Shown here in pieces: positions 8,778 to 17,182 of a stretch of 64,000 nt of DNA. The notes beneath the pieces are model-generated. The model was not told the origin of the DNA. It searched no databases and saw only the letters and a list, made by a program, of their open reading frames with translations. Source of the stretch: Paenibacillus etheri. Its GTDB lineage: Bacteria; Bacillota; Bacilli; Paenibacillales; Paenibacillaceae. Position numbers and translations under genes: made by a program. Each line of letters starts with the position of its first letter. Position 1 is the first letter of the stretch. Where the stretch lies: assembly GCF_001012825.1 (NCBI RefSeq), contig NZ_LCZJ02000018.1, positions 62,001-126,000 of the forward strand, read 5' to 3'.

Positions 8778-9755
8778 ATGAGTGTGACGAATCCTACCGT
8801 CAGCTTGTCAGAAGTAAAGAAAAGAGGCAGGGGGAGAGTGCCGAATTTTCTGAGAGTGATGAAGAAATATTGGGTGTTCTATTTGATGATGCTCCCAGCC
8901 ATTATTATTCTGATCATCAATAACTACATACCGATGTTAGGGACGGTAATTGCTTTTAAGGATATCAATTACCAGAAAGGGATTCTAGGCAGTGATTGGG
9001 TCGGGTTCTCGAACTTCAAATATTTATTCTCGACAGAGACGGCCTGGATCATTACTAGAAATACCCTATTGTACAACACTGCGTTTATTGTGCTTACACT
9101 CATTTTTTCACTGGCTTTTGCGATAATGTTTAACGAAATGCGCAGCAGATGGCTATCGAAATTTCATCAGAGTGCGATGTTTCTCCCGTATTTTCTCTCA
9201 TGGGTCGTCGTTAGTTATTTAGTATACGGCTTTCTGAGTGCAGAGCATGGGTTCATGAACAAGACACTGCTCCCGTTCTTTGGGGTAGATCCAATTGAAT
9301 GGTATTCGCAGTCGCAATATTGGCCGGGGATTCTAGTGATAGTAAAGCTGTGGAAAGAGATTGGCTATACGACGGTCATTTACATGGCTGCGATCATCGG
9401 TATAGATCATGAATATTATGAGGCTGCGTTGATTGATGGAGCTTCTAAATGGAAACAGATTCGCAAAATCACGCTGCCACTGATTAGTCCGGTTATTATC
9501 GTAATGACGCTACTGCAGATTGGTAGGATTTTTAACGCAGACTTTGGATTGTTCTTTCAGGTTACTAGAAACGCAGGCGCATTATACTCCACTACGCAAG
9601 TTATCGACACCTATGTGTATCAGACCTTCCTGGCGATTGGTGATATTGGGATGTCCTCTGCCGCGGGTCTCGTTCAATCTGTTGTAGGATTCCTACTGAT
9701 CTTCTTAGCGAATCTAGCTGTACGACGAATAAGTAAAGATGATGCGTTATTTTAG
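8778..9755 (+). CDS. Carbohydrate ABC transporter permease (LplB-like)
   Basis: Membrane subunit of a second importer, 325 residues. After a basic N-terminal tail, six helices begin at YWVFYLMMLPAIIILIINNY. The EAA loop is EYYEAALIDGASKWKQIRKITLPLISP at about residues 215-241, written here in part. LplB-type permeases of oligosaccharide importers have the same FxDxNYxxG region (KDINYQKGILGSDWVGF). I chose ATG 8778, which has ATGGGGGAA upstream, over the longer frame from 8706. The partner permease follows after 15 bases. Confidence 0.9.
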   Translation: MSVTNPTVSLSEVKKRGRGRVPNFLRVMKKYWVFYLMMLPAIIILIINNYIPMLGTVIAFKDINYQKGILGSDWVGFSNFKYLFSTETAWIITRNTLLYNTAFIVLTLIFSLAFAIMFNEMRSRWLSKFHQSAMFLPYFLSWVVVSYLVYGFLSAEHGFMNKTLLPFFGVDPIEWYSQSQYWPGILVIVKLWKEIGYTTVIYMAAIIGIDHEYYEAALIDGASKWKQIRKITLPLISPVIIVMTLLQIGRIFNADFGLFFQVTRNAGALYSTTQVIDTYVYQTFLAIGDIGMSSAAGLVQSVVGFLLIFLANLAVRRISKDDALF

Positions 9756-9770
9756 AGGGAGGTGGGAGTG

Positions 9771-10733
9771 TTGAGCCAGACAGAAACTGCAATAAGGCCG
9801 TCGGGTCGTACAGGAAAGAGAACAAAACGGCAAAGACAACCCAATGAAATTTCTAATATTTCCAATTTGCTGATTAATATATTCTTCTGGATTTATACAG
9901 CGATTTGTGTGGTCCCGCTGATCCTCGTGATTATCGTATCGTTCTCGGATGAACAATCGGTTGTGCAGCACGGCTACAGCTTTTTCCCGAACAAGTGGGA
10001 TATCTCGTCATATGAATTTCTGTTAAAAGATTATTGGCAAATTATAGATGCAGCTGCGGTTTCCTTATTTGTGACGGTGGTTGGAACGATTCTGAGTCTC
10101 GTAATTATGGCAATGTATGCCTACCCTATCTCACGTGGGGATTTTCCACATCGTAATTTCTTTTCGTTCTTTATGTTTTTTACACTTTTGTTTAATGGAG
10201 GCCTAGTACCTTGGTATCTAGTTTATACTCAAATGATGCATTTGAAGGATACGCTATGGATTCTAATTATGCCACTGCTGGTTTCAGCATTCTTTGTAAT
10301 CATTTTACGAACCTTTTTTGCGAACACAATCCCTCCAGCACTGGTTGAGTCTGCTAAAATCGACGGGGCACCGGAGTTTCGGATCTTCGTTCAAATCATT
10401 CTGCCTTTGTCGTTACCGGTGCTAGCTACAGTAGGATTATTTCAGACCTTGGCGTATTGGAATGACTGGTATCTCAGCTTGATCTTCATTTCACCCGAAG
10501 GGCATGTCAATCTACAGTATTTAATGTATAAGACGATGTTGAACGTTCAATTCCTTACTGCAAGCCCTCAAGCGATGGCTGCCTTAGCTGCGCAAGGTGT
10601 AGAAATCAATCTGCCGACCGAGACGGTAAGGATGGCAATGGCTGTTATTGGGATCGGTCCTATCGTATTCGTTTACTCCTTCTTCCAAAAGTATTTTATC
10701 AAAGGGCTTACGGTTGGTGCTGTTAAAGGCTAA
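9771..10733 (+). CDS. Carbohydrate ABC transporter permease (YtcP-like)
   Basis: Partner membrane subunit, 320 residues, six helices. The EAA motif PPALVESAKIDGAPEFRIF and the end KYFIKGLTVGAVKG are typical of YtcP-type permeases. AGGGAGG at 9756-9762 gives 8 bases spacing to TTG 9771; GTG 9762 overlaps the site and GTG 9768 is only 5 bases away, so TTG is preferred but not proven. It forms one operon with the upstream permease and the downstream lipoprotein gene. Confidence 0.88.
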   Translation: MSQTETAIRPSGRTGKRTKRQRQPNEISNISNLLINIFFWIYTAICVVPLILVIIVSFSDEQSVVQHGYSFFPNKWDISSYEFLLKDYWQIIDAAAVSLFVTVVGTILSLVIMAMYAYPISRGDFPHRNFFSFFMFFTLLFNGGLVPWYLVYTQMMHLKDTLWILIMPLLVSAFFVIILRTFFANTIPPALVESAKIDGAPEFRIFVQIILPLSLPVLATVGLFQTLAYWNDWYLSLIFISPEGHVNLQYLMYKTMLNVQFLTASPQAMAALAAQGVEINLPTETVRMAMAVIGIGPIVFVYSFFQKYFIKGLTVGAVKG

Positions 10734-10826
10734 TGAGGATTGGAATGGCTTAATTCGGCGCTCTATGCAAGTGTGTGAACGTCCGATTCAGCATATATAA
10801 ATATTTTGAGGGAGGTTATGGTGTAC

Positions 10827-12425
10827 ATGAAGGCTATTCGAACAAGCGCACTATTAACGCTGATGCTTATGGTGGTACTCAGTCTTAGCTTAGCTGGATG
10901 TGGAGGGAATAACGGGAATAATGAAGGGGCCTCACCGGCACCAAGTGAAAATGCAACCGCTACCAATGCTGCGGCAACAGATGAACCTGCTGCAGATCCT
11001 ACAGCTGAACCGGAAAAGAAATTAGATCCTTATACTGTTAAGTTAATTTATGTCGGTGCTGTTCAAAAGGATGAGCAGGTTGTTGAGGATGCTATCAATA
11101 AGCTTCTGGAACCTAAAATTAATGCCAAATTGGATATCGCACCGATCGACTGGGGTCCATGGGACAATGATGTCAATCTGAAGATTGCCAGTCAGGAGAA
11201 ATTCGATATTATTTTTACAGCACAATGGAAAAACTATGTAACCAATTCAGCTAAAGGTGCTTACCTCCCACTTAATGATGATAACGGCAAGTACGGTAAT
11301 CTATTGAACGAATATGGCCAAGGGATTCTTAAAAATCTCGACCCGCAATTCTTAAAAGGTTCTGCGATCAATGGAGTGAATTATGCCGTTCCTACGAATA
11401 AGGAGCTAGCAGCACAAGGCGGGATCGTTTATCGCTCCGATATTGCTGATGAACTAGGCATTGATATGTCGAATGTGAAGACCATTCAAGATTTGGATGC
11501 CGTTCTCAAAGTCGTAAAGGAGAAGAGACCTGACCTAACTCCACTATACTTCAAGCAAGGAGAGACTTTTAACTCTCAGTATATGGCGCAGTACGATACG
11601 CTTGGTGATGCTTCAATTCCAGGCGTTCTGCTTAAGGATTCAGCGGATACTAAAATTCAATCCATGATTGAGCTGGACCGTTATAAAGAAATCATCAAAC
11701 TTACTCGTGAATATATGAAGAAAGGTTACATTAACAAAGATGCGGCCGTGGCTACAAATTCTACGCAAGATGCAATGAAGGCCGGAAATGTCTTTATGAC
11801 AGTACAATCACTTAAACCTGGTAAAGATAGTGAATTGGCTAATGCTACAGGTTTGGTCGGAAAACTGAAACAAATTGCTTTTAACGAACCGACGATTTCT
11901 ACTAGTGATGCAGCAGGATCAATGTTAGCGGTCTCTGCTTCCTCTGGTGATCCAGCTCGTGCCATGATGGTCTTAGATCTTTTGCACACGGATAAAGAAA
12001 TCAATAATCTGCTCGTATTTGGTGTGAAAGGTGTCCATTATGATGTCGTTAGTGGCGATACAATTAAAGCTACTGATAAAACTGGTGACTATAATACCGC
12101 TGCTGCCTGGATGCTTGGAAGCCAATTCCTGAATCCTGTATGGGAAAGTGAAGCTCCAGACAAATGGGAGCAATTCAAGGCCTTCAACTCCAAAGGTAAA
12201 GCTTCTGTTGCGCTCGGTTTTAACTTCGACGCATCCTCAATGAAGACTGAAATCGCGGCTTGTAAAGCTGTAATGGATGAATACGACATCAGCTTGGATA
12301 CAGGTTCTGTTGATCCTGACACTGTCCTGACTAAGTACGCCGACAAGCTGAAGAAAGCTGGACTTGATAAGATTATTGCAGAAAAACAAAAACAGTTAGG
12401 TGCTTTCTTAGCTGCTCAAAAATAA
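10827..12425 (+). CDS. ABC transporter solute-binding lipoprotein, long (LipO-like) type
   Basis: Extracellular binding protein of 532 residues; the large type that goes with LplB/YtcP permeases. Signal peptide with lipobox SLAGC, Cys25. A linker rich in Ala, Thr and Pro follows (to about residue 65), then the mature domain. It resembles the linker of the lipoprotein at 2399. The ATG at 10827 fits the signal peptide; AGGGAGG lies 11 bases upstream, and GTG 10821 (5 bases) is the alternative. It is the last gene of the operon, before a bidirectional terminator. Confidence 0.88.
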   Translation: MKAIRTSALLTLMLMVVLSLSLAGCGGNNGNNEGASPAPSENATATNAAATDEPAADPTAEPEKKLDPYTVKLIYVGAVQKDEQVVEDAINKLLEPKINAKLDIAPIDWGPWDNDVNLKIASQEKFDIIFTAQWKNYVTNSAKGAYLPLNDDNGKYGNLLNEYGQGILKNLDPQFLKGSAINGVNYAVPTNKELAAQGGIVYRSDIADELGIDMSNVKTIQDLDAVLKVVKEKRPDLTPLYFKQGETFNSQYMAQYDTLGDASIPGVLLKDSADTKIQSMIELDRYKEIIKLTREYMKKGYINKDAAVATNSTQDAMKAGNVFMTVQSLKPGKDSELANATGLVGKLKQIAFNEPTISTSDAAGSMLAVSASSGDPARAMMVLDLLHTDKEINNLLVFGVKGVHYDVVSGDTIKATDKTGDYNTAAAWMLGSQFLNPVWESEAPDKWEQFKAFNSKGKASVALGFNFDASSMKTEIAACKAVMDEYDISLDTGSVDPDTVLTKYADKLKKAGLDKIIAEKQKQLGAFLAAQK

Positions 12426-12441
12426 AATATAAACGAATCCA

Positions 12442-12483
12442 AAAGGCTATCCCCGGCATGATTACTACGCTGGGATAGCCTTT
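12442..12483. terminator. Bidirectional terminator
   Basis: A 12-bp stem (AAAGGCTATCCC / GGGATAGCCTTT). It lies between convergent genes; read on the minus strand it is followed by a T-rich tract, so it serves both the importer operon and the minus-strand operon. Confidence 0.88.
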
Positions 12484-12504
12484 ATTGTACGATTGATGAA
12501 TAGG

Positions 12505-13788
12505 TTAGCGGAAAGAAGTATCTATTGTTTGTGCCACTTGAATGGCAAGTGACCAAGCCTGTTCGGGATCTAGCTTACCTTGCTCAGCTTTGGTCAAATA
12601 CTCAAGCATATTTGTTTCTACATCAGCGTGGTGAGGACCGTAGTAAGTAGGAATTACTTCTTGTGCTGCTGTAGAGAGGACACGTCCAACCTCTGAGTTA
12701 GGAAAATAGGGATCATACAGGTTATGGATCTCTGGATCGTCATAAATTTTGGGGGTAGAGGGAAATGTACCTTGTGTCTTAAATGAAATTAATTGCTGTG
12801 CAGGCTCGGTTAACCATTTGATAAGCGCGAATGACTCCTCAGGATGACTGCCTGTTCTAGGCAAAGTAAGGATGGAACCTCCCCGATTAGCGCTATTACC
12901 TGGGATGGTTGTTACGTTCCATAATCCGCTGGCTGTTGGAGCACTGCTCTTGATATGATCAATCATCCAAGCTGGACAGAGCATAACTGCAAAATCTCCG
13001 TTTAGCAGACCTGCACCCCAGCGCTGTGTATCTACGGCAATACCGGCGGATAGATTCAGCTTCAGGGCTTGTATTGAGAAGTCCCAGGCCCCTTTTACTG
13101 CAGGATTATTTTCTATGATCAGTTCTTGTGTAGTGGGGCTGTAATATTGAAGCTTGGACTGGCGTAAAAGGGTTAGATAAAGATTCTCTAAGTCATTGAC
13201 AAAGGCTTTGCCTGTTGCCTCATGGACTCTAGTACCTGCCTTGAGGAATTGATCCCAAGTTTGGATTCGCTTTGCTACTTCCTCTGGTTTGGTAGGGAGT
13301 CCAGATAATGCGAAAATGTCAGTCCGGTACAACATTGCGTAGGGACCAATATCAGTCGGTAATCCGAAGATAAAATCATTACCGAGCACCTCCTGCCACT
13401 TCCAGCTCAGAAATTGATCCTTCAGACCATTCGCTCCAAATGTAGTAAGGTTATAAAAATAACCGGGGAACTGCTTGAGACGATCCAAATAGCTAATATC
13501 AATGGCTGCCACATCAGGGGAGCTATATCCTGCTGCGAATGAAGTCTGCAGCTTGGCGGGAAGCTGTGTGAAGGTAGAGGTCTGAATATGAATTTCTAGC
13601 TCGGGATGCTGCGTTTGATATTGATCTATAAGTGGCTCAAGACCCGATCCTGCGGTAAGCCAGATGTTCAGCTGGATCGGGTCTTGCAGGTCGATATCTT
13701 CCTTGGAAGGAGAGATCTGGCAACCGCTTGTATGAAGAAGCAATCCAAAGCTTAACAGGACAGTCATCAACTTAGCGTTCACATGCAA
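12505..13788 (-). CDS. Orphan solute-binding lipoprotein linked to a two-component system
   Basis: Family 1 type extracellular binding protein, 427 residues. Signal peptide ends in HTSGC (Cys23). The mature part resembles sugar-binding proteins (LNIWLTAGSGLEPLIDQYQ, LNGDFAVMLCPAWM, RGGSILTLPRTGSHPEESFALIKWL). The start TTG 13788 is 7 bases from AGGTG. No permease is in this operon; it follows a response regulator and a histidine kinase on the same strand, gap 17 bases. It may hand a ligand to that sensor or to the convergent importer (inference). Confidence 0.87.
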   Translation of the reverse strand: MHVNAKLMTVLLSFGLLLHTSGCQISPSKEDIDLQDPIQLNIWLTAGSGLEPLIDQYQTQHPELEIHIQTSTFTQLPAKLQTSFAAGYSSPDVAAIDISYLDRLKQFPGYFYNLTTFGANGLKDQFLSWKWQEVLGNDFIFGLPTDIGPYAMLYRTDIFALSGLPTKPEEVAKRIQTWDQFLKAGTRVHEATGKAFVNDLENLYLTLLRQSKLQYYSPTTQELIIENNPAVKGAWDFSIQALKLNLSAGIAVDTQRWGAGLLNGDFAVMLCPAWMIDHIKSSAPTASGLWNVTTIPGNSANRGGSILTLPRTGSHPEESFALIKWLTEPAQQLISFKTQGTFPSTPKIYDDPEIHNLYDPYFPNSEVGRVLSTAAQEVIPTYYGPHHADVETNMLEYLTKAEQGKLDPEQAWSLAIQVAQTIDTSFR

Positions 13789-13805
13789 GAGAACACACCT
13801 CGACT

Positions 13806-15050
13806 TTATTTGTTGTGCTTCTGAAATTCCTGAGGAGTCATACCCATGTATTTCTTAAATATGAGGCTGAAGTATGCAGGATCCTTAAAGCCGACTAATT
13901 CGCTAACTTCGTAAACCTTGAGCGTAACATTATTTAGCAGCTCTATTGCTTTTTGAATACGAAGCTTGGTAAGGAAACTGGAAAAGCATTCTCCTACATC
14001 GTCTTTGAACAGACGGCCCAGATACGTTGGGTTCATGTATAATTCATCTGCGATCATTTTGAGTGAGAGGTTCTCTTGGAGTCGCGAATTCATTGCCTCA
14101 ATCATCATAGAGATTACCCTGCGTGTAGCCTTCACCTGTAGTTGTTCTGTAAGCTGTGGGGAAGCTGAGCACATGGATATATTACTATAATAGATAACCG
14201 ATCGGGTGATATCCTTTTTGATCTGTTGACATGCCTGTAGACTCTCATGATAAGCTGTTGCGAGAGCTCCAAGGTCATAGTGAGGATTGGAGACACCTGC
14301 GCTGAAAGGCGATTTCAAGATGCTAGACAGCTTACTCATCATCTCCTGAGTCAACGCCTCATCAATTTTTTTAGATTGTTCATGGGGGTAGAATAACATG
14401 ATTATTGCTTCTTGCTCCTCTTGAATGCCGACAACGTGAGCGTATAGCGCAAAGCACTCTTCTAATATATTGATTACGGCTGCATACATCGCTTGTTCGG
14501 ACCAGTACTGCGGCATAACATCACCTAGGTGATTTACAGTTACGACGACAAAGGAATGAAAGGGCGGTATGAGCTGTTCTTCAAAATAGGGCAATGGAAT
14601 GCCATAAAGTAGATCTGAAAGACGTTTCTCCCGCAGATTCTTTTCTCGTAGGTGTGAAACTTGCTTGTGTTGCTTTTTCAATTCCAGGCGTTCGTACACA
14701 CTTGTTACGACTTCGAGGATGTTTTCTACTGAATTTGGCTTGACCAGATATTCTCGTACACCGTACCGAATGGCTTGGCTGGCATAGGAGAAATCCTGAT
14801 AACCTGTGAGCAGTACCGTTTCAGTGTCAGGATAACATTCATGAATATGCTTAGAGAGCTCGAGTCCATCCATGCCGGGCATTCGTATATCTGATATTAC
14901 GAGATCGACTGCCTGCTCTTTTAACAGTTGTACAGCTGCTAATCCATTCTCTACTGAACCAATGATGCTAAAATTCTGGTTCGCATTTCCCAGCATTTCT
15001 GACAGAGAACGTCGAACAAAACTTTCGTCGTCAACAATTAACACATTCAT
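13806..15050 (-). CDS. Response regulator with AraC-type output domain, YesN family
   Basis: 414 residues. Receiver domain 1-120 with phospho-acceptor Asp54 (VDLVISDIRMPGMDGLELS) and Lys104 (YLVKPNS). A middle segment of about 170 residues is typical of long YesN proteins. The C-terminal AraC domain (about 315-412) contains LKMIADELYMNPTYLGRLFK and VGFKDPAYFSLIFKKYMGMTP. I chose ATG 15050, 7 bases after AGGGGG; GTG 15053 is only 4 bases away. It lies 11 bases after its kinase gene. Confidence 0.94.
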   Translation of the reverse strand: MNVLIVDDESFVRRSLSEMLGNANQNFSIIGSVENGLAAVQLLKEQAVDLVISDIRMPGMDGLELSKHIHECYPDTETVLLTGYQDFSYASQAIRYGVREYLVKPNSVENILEVVTSVYERLELKKQHKQVSHLREKNLREKRLSDLLYGIPLPYFEEQLIPPFHSFVVVTVNHLGDVMPQYWSEQAMYAAVINILEECFALYAHVVGIQEEQEAIIMLFYPHEQSKKIDEALTQEMMSKLSSILKSPFSAGVSNPHYDLGALATAYHESLQACQQIKKDITRSVIYYSNISMCSASPQLTEQLQVKATRRVISMMIEAMNSRLQENLSLKMIADELYMNPTYLGRLFKDDVGECFSSFLTKLRIQKAIELLNNVTLKVYEVSELVGFKDPAYFSLIFKKYMGMTPQEFQKHNK

Positions 15051-15061
15051 CACTTCGCCCC

Positions 15062-16831
15062 CTACCCTTGGTCGAACTGTAATGGAACAGTGACTCTTAC
15101 TAGTAAGCCTCCGAGCTCGCTTGTGGATAAATGAAGGCCAAATCCATGTCCATAGATTAATTCTATACGATGATTCAGATTGGAGAGACCGATACCGGTG
15201 TGAAGCAGCTTCTCCGGAGTGACCTCACCACTGATTAAGGCCTCTGCCATTCTTGCCTCACTCATGCTTTCTCCATTATCTTCTACAGTTAGCACAAGTG
15301 AGGTGCCTTCACTATAAGCTCGAATACGTATTAGCCATACTTCGCGAAGCGTAGGCTCAAGTCCATGTGTGATAGCATTCTCTACAAGGGGCTGAAGGGT
15401 TAGCTTCATAAGCTGCCGGTTCATGACCTCCGGATTCACGTGCAGATCAATCTGTAGTTTTTCCTCGTAGCGTAGTTTTTGCAGATAGATAAACCTTTCT
15501 AATTGTTGTAAATCCTCCTCAACCGTAACAAATTCCGATCCTCGATCAATGCTGTAACGGAGCAAATCGCTTAGTGCGAGCACCATTTGTGACTCTTCCC
15601 GCAGGCGCTTATTAGCAAGTGACCAATAGATGGTATTCAAAGTATTGTAGAGAAAATGAGGGCGGAACTGCGCTTTAAGCGCTACGATCTGAGCTTGTTT
15701 TTCACTGATTTGTTTGCTTGAGAGGTCAGCGATTGTATGGTCCAGGTTTTGAAGCATGGAGTTATAGCTTGAGTATAGAATAGCCATTTCCTTGTTCATG
15801 GTTGTTTTTACAAATGGTAGTGTGGTTCCACGTTCAACGTTGCTTAGCTTGGTTGCAAGGTTACGAAGCGGCTTGGATAGTGTCCATGAGAAAAAGAAGG
15901 TAAACAATAACGCTGCGGCCATCCCAAACAAGCCAATTAGAATAATATTTCTGCGAATGCCATTTAAATCTTTAACAGCTTCTTTAGAATCAATGTAAGC
16001 AAAAATGCTCCACTCGCTGTAAGGTGAATAGGCGTAAGATACGTACATATTGCGGGAGTTTATGGTATGTGGGATAATCCGTGCCTTATGGTTGCTGAAT
16101 TGATTTAGAAGTCTATCATCCATATACAGCCCAATCTCATCTGGATCGGTGGAATAAACAATGGTGTTGAAGGAATCAACAATTTGGATTTTCTCATTCT
16201 TACCAAGATGAAATTGGCTGACAGCGTTATGGATAACCTCCACAGGAAGGACAAGAAATAACGTTCCTAATCGATCTAGAGCATTCCAATCATTAATTTG
16301 CCTAGCTCCCATGACCACAGGGATGGTACCGTTCTGCCATACATCTACACCAAACCAGAGCATACGTCCGTTATTCTGGGCTATAGCTGGAAACCAATAG
16401 GCGCCGCGGATTTCCCTCTCGCTGTCCCAGATTACTTTTAAGGAACTGCTATTGGTATATACCTGATTATCTGAAAGTCCGAGCAGCTTGAACTGGATAT
16501 CATAGTTGATGGAACGTGTCTGTTGATCTATGTAGCGGGTGATATCCATAGCGTCAGTATGAGGTGTGCGGGATTCTGCTAAGTCTCCTAGTGTTTCTTG
16601 AATCAAGGGACTGAACATGATGGTAGATGAGAGTTTGTCGTTATCTTGAAGAATAGCGTCCATTTTACCTTGAAGCTGTTTGACGGATTCCAGAATATAT
16701 TGATTCGATCGGTTAAGAACAGCTTGGGATGACGAACGGTAGGACAAAAAAATCGTAAAAGCTACGATAGTGAAGATGATTAGTGAGAAACCCATGATTA
16801 ATTGAACGAGGATGGAGATTTTCTTGGACAT
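15062..16831 (-). CDS. Sensor histidine kinase, YesM family
   Basis: Membrane sensor of 589 residues from the ATG at 16831. Two transmembrane helices (about 10-30 and 285-305) enclose an extracellular sensing domain. HAMP follows, then the His_kinase segment AQFRPHFLYNTLNTIYW with the phospho-acceptor His, and an ATPase domain with TLQPLVENAITHGLEP and VEDNGESM. A longer frame reaches 16915, but MSKKISILVQLIMGF begins like a normal membrane protein and has GGGTGAT close upstream. First gene of the minus-strand operon with the regulator and a binding lipoprotein. Confidence 0.92.
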   Translation of the reverse strand: MSKKISILVQLIMGFSLIIFTIVAFTIFLSYRSSSQAVLNRSNQYILESVKQLQGKMDAILQDNDKLSSTIMFSPLIQETLGDLAESRTPHTDAMDITRYIDQQTRSINYDIQFKLLGLSDNQVYTNSSSLKVIWDSEREIRGAYWFPAIAQNNGRMLWFGVDVWQNGTIPVVMGARQINDWNALDRLGTLFLVLPVEVIHNAVSQFHLGKNEKIQIVDSFNTIVYSTDPDEIGLYMDDRLLNQFSNHKARIIPHTINSRNMYVSYAYSPYSEWSIFAYIDSKEAVKDLNGIRRNIILIGLFGMAAALLFTFFFSWTLSKPLRNLATKLSNVERGTTLPFVKTTMNKEMAILYSSYNSMLQNLDHTIADLSSKQISEKQAQIVALKAQFRPHFLYNTLNTIYWSLANKRLREESQMVLALSDLLRYSIDRGSEFVTVEEDLQQLERFIYLQKLRYEEKLQIDLHVNPEVMNRQLMKLTLQPLVENAITHGLEPTLREVWLIRIRAYSEGTSLVLTVEDNGESMSEARMAEALISGEVTPEKLLHTGIGLSNLNHRIELIYGHGFGLHLSTSELGGLLVRVTVPLQFDQG

Positions 16832-17065
16832 GTCATCACCCGCATGAAAAAGATATTCTTCCATACATTGTAACAAAAGCAAATGAAAGCGAATATACCT
16901 TACCGCAAAATACACATATTTATATGGATAATCTCATTTTTTTCGGGTCGCCGTTGAAAGGTTGGTTTCGGTTATTTTAATACTGGGTTAATCTTTCTTT
17001 ACTTAAAAATGAAACTTTTTGCGGTAATATGCGTCTAATACTATGTTTTGTTATAACGAACGTGG

Positions 17066-17109
17066 CAAAAAGCAATTCTTCCGCTTCGCTGAGAGCGGTT
17101 GCGTTTTTG
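17066..17109 (+). other. Attenuator-like hairpin in the leader of the secreted-protein gene
   Basis: CAAAAAGCAA (17066-17075) can pair with TTGC-G-TTTTTG (17099-17109), and the inner CCGCT with AGCGG. The 3' arm ends in a T run, so the structure resembles a terminator 74 bases before the start codon. The stretch 16832-17182 otherwise holds the divergent control region of the kinase operon and this gene; no promoter could be assigned with confidence. Confidence 0.45.
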
Positions 17110-17182
17110 CGGGGATATAAGAGGAGTATGAAAAAGACAGAGACCTACTTATATTTACAAATAGGAGCAGAGGAGTCATATC

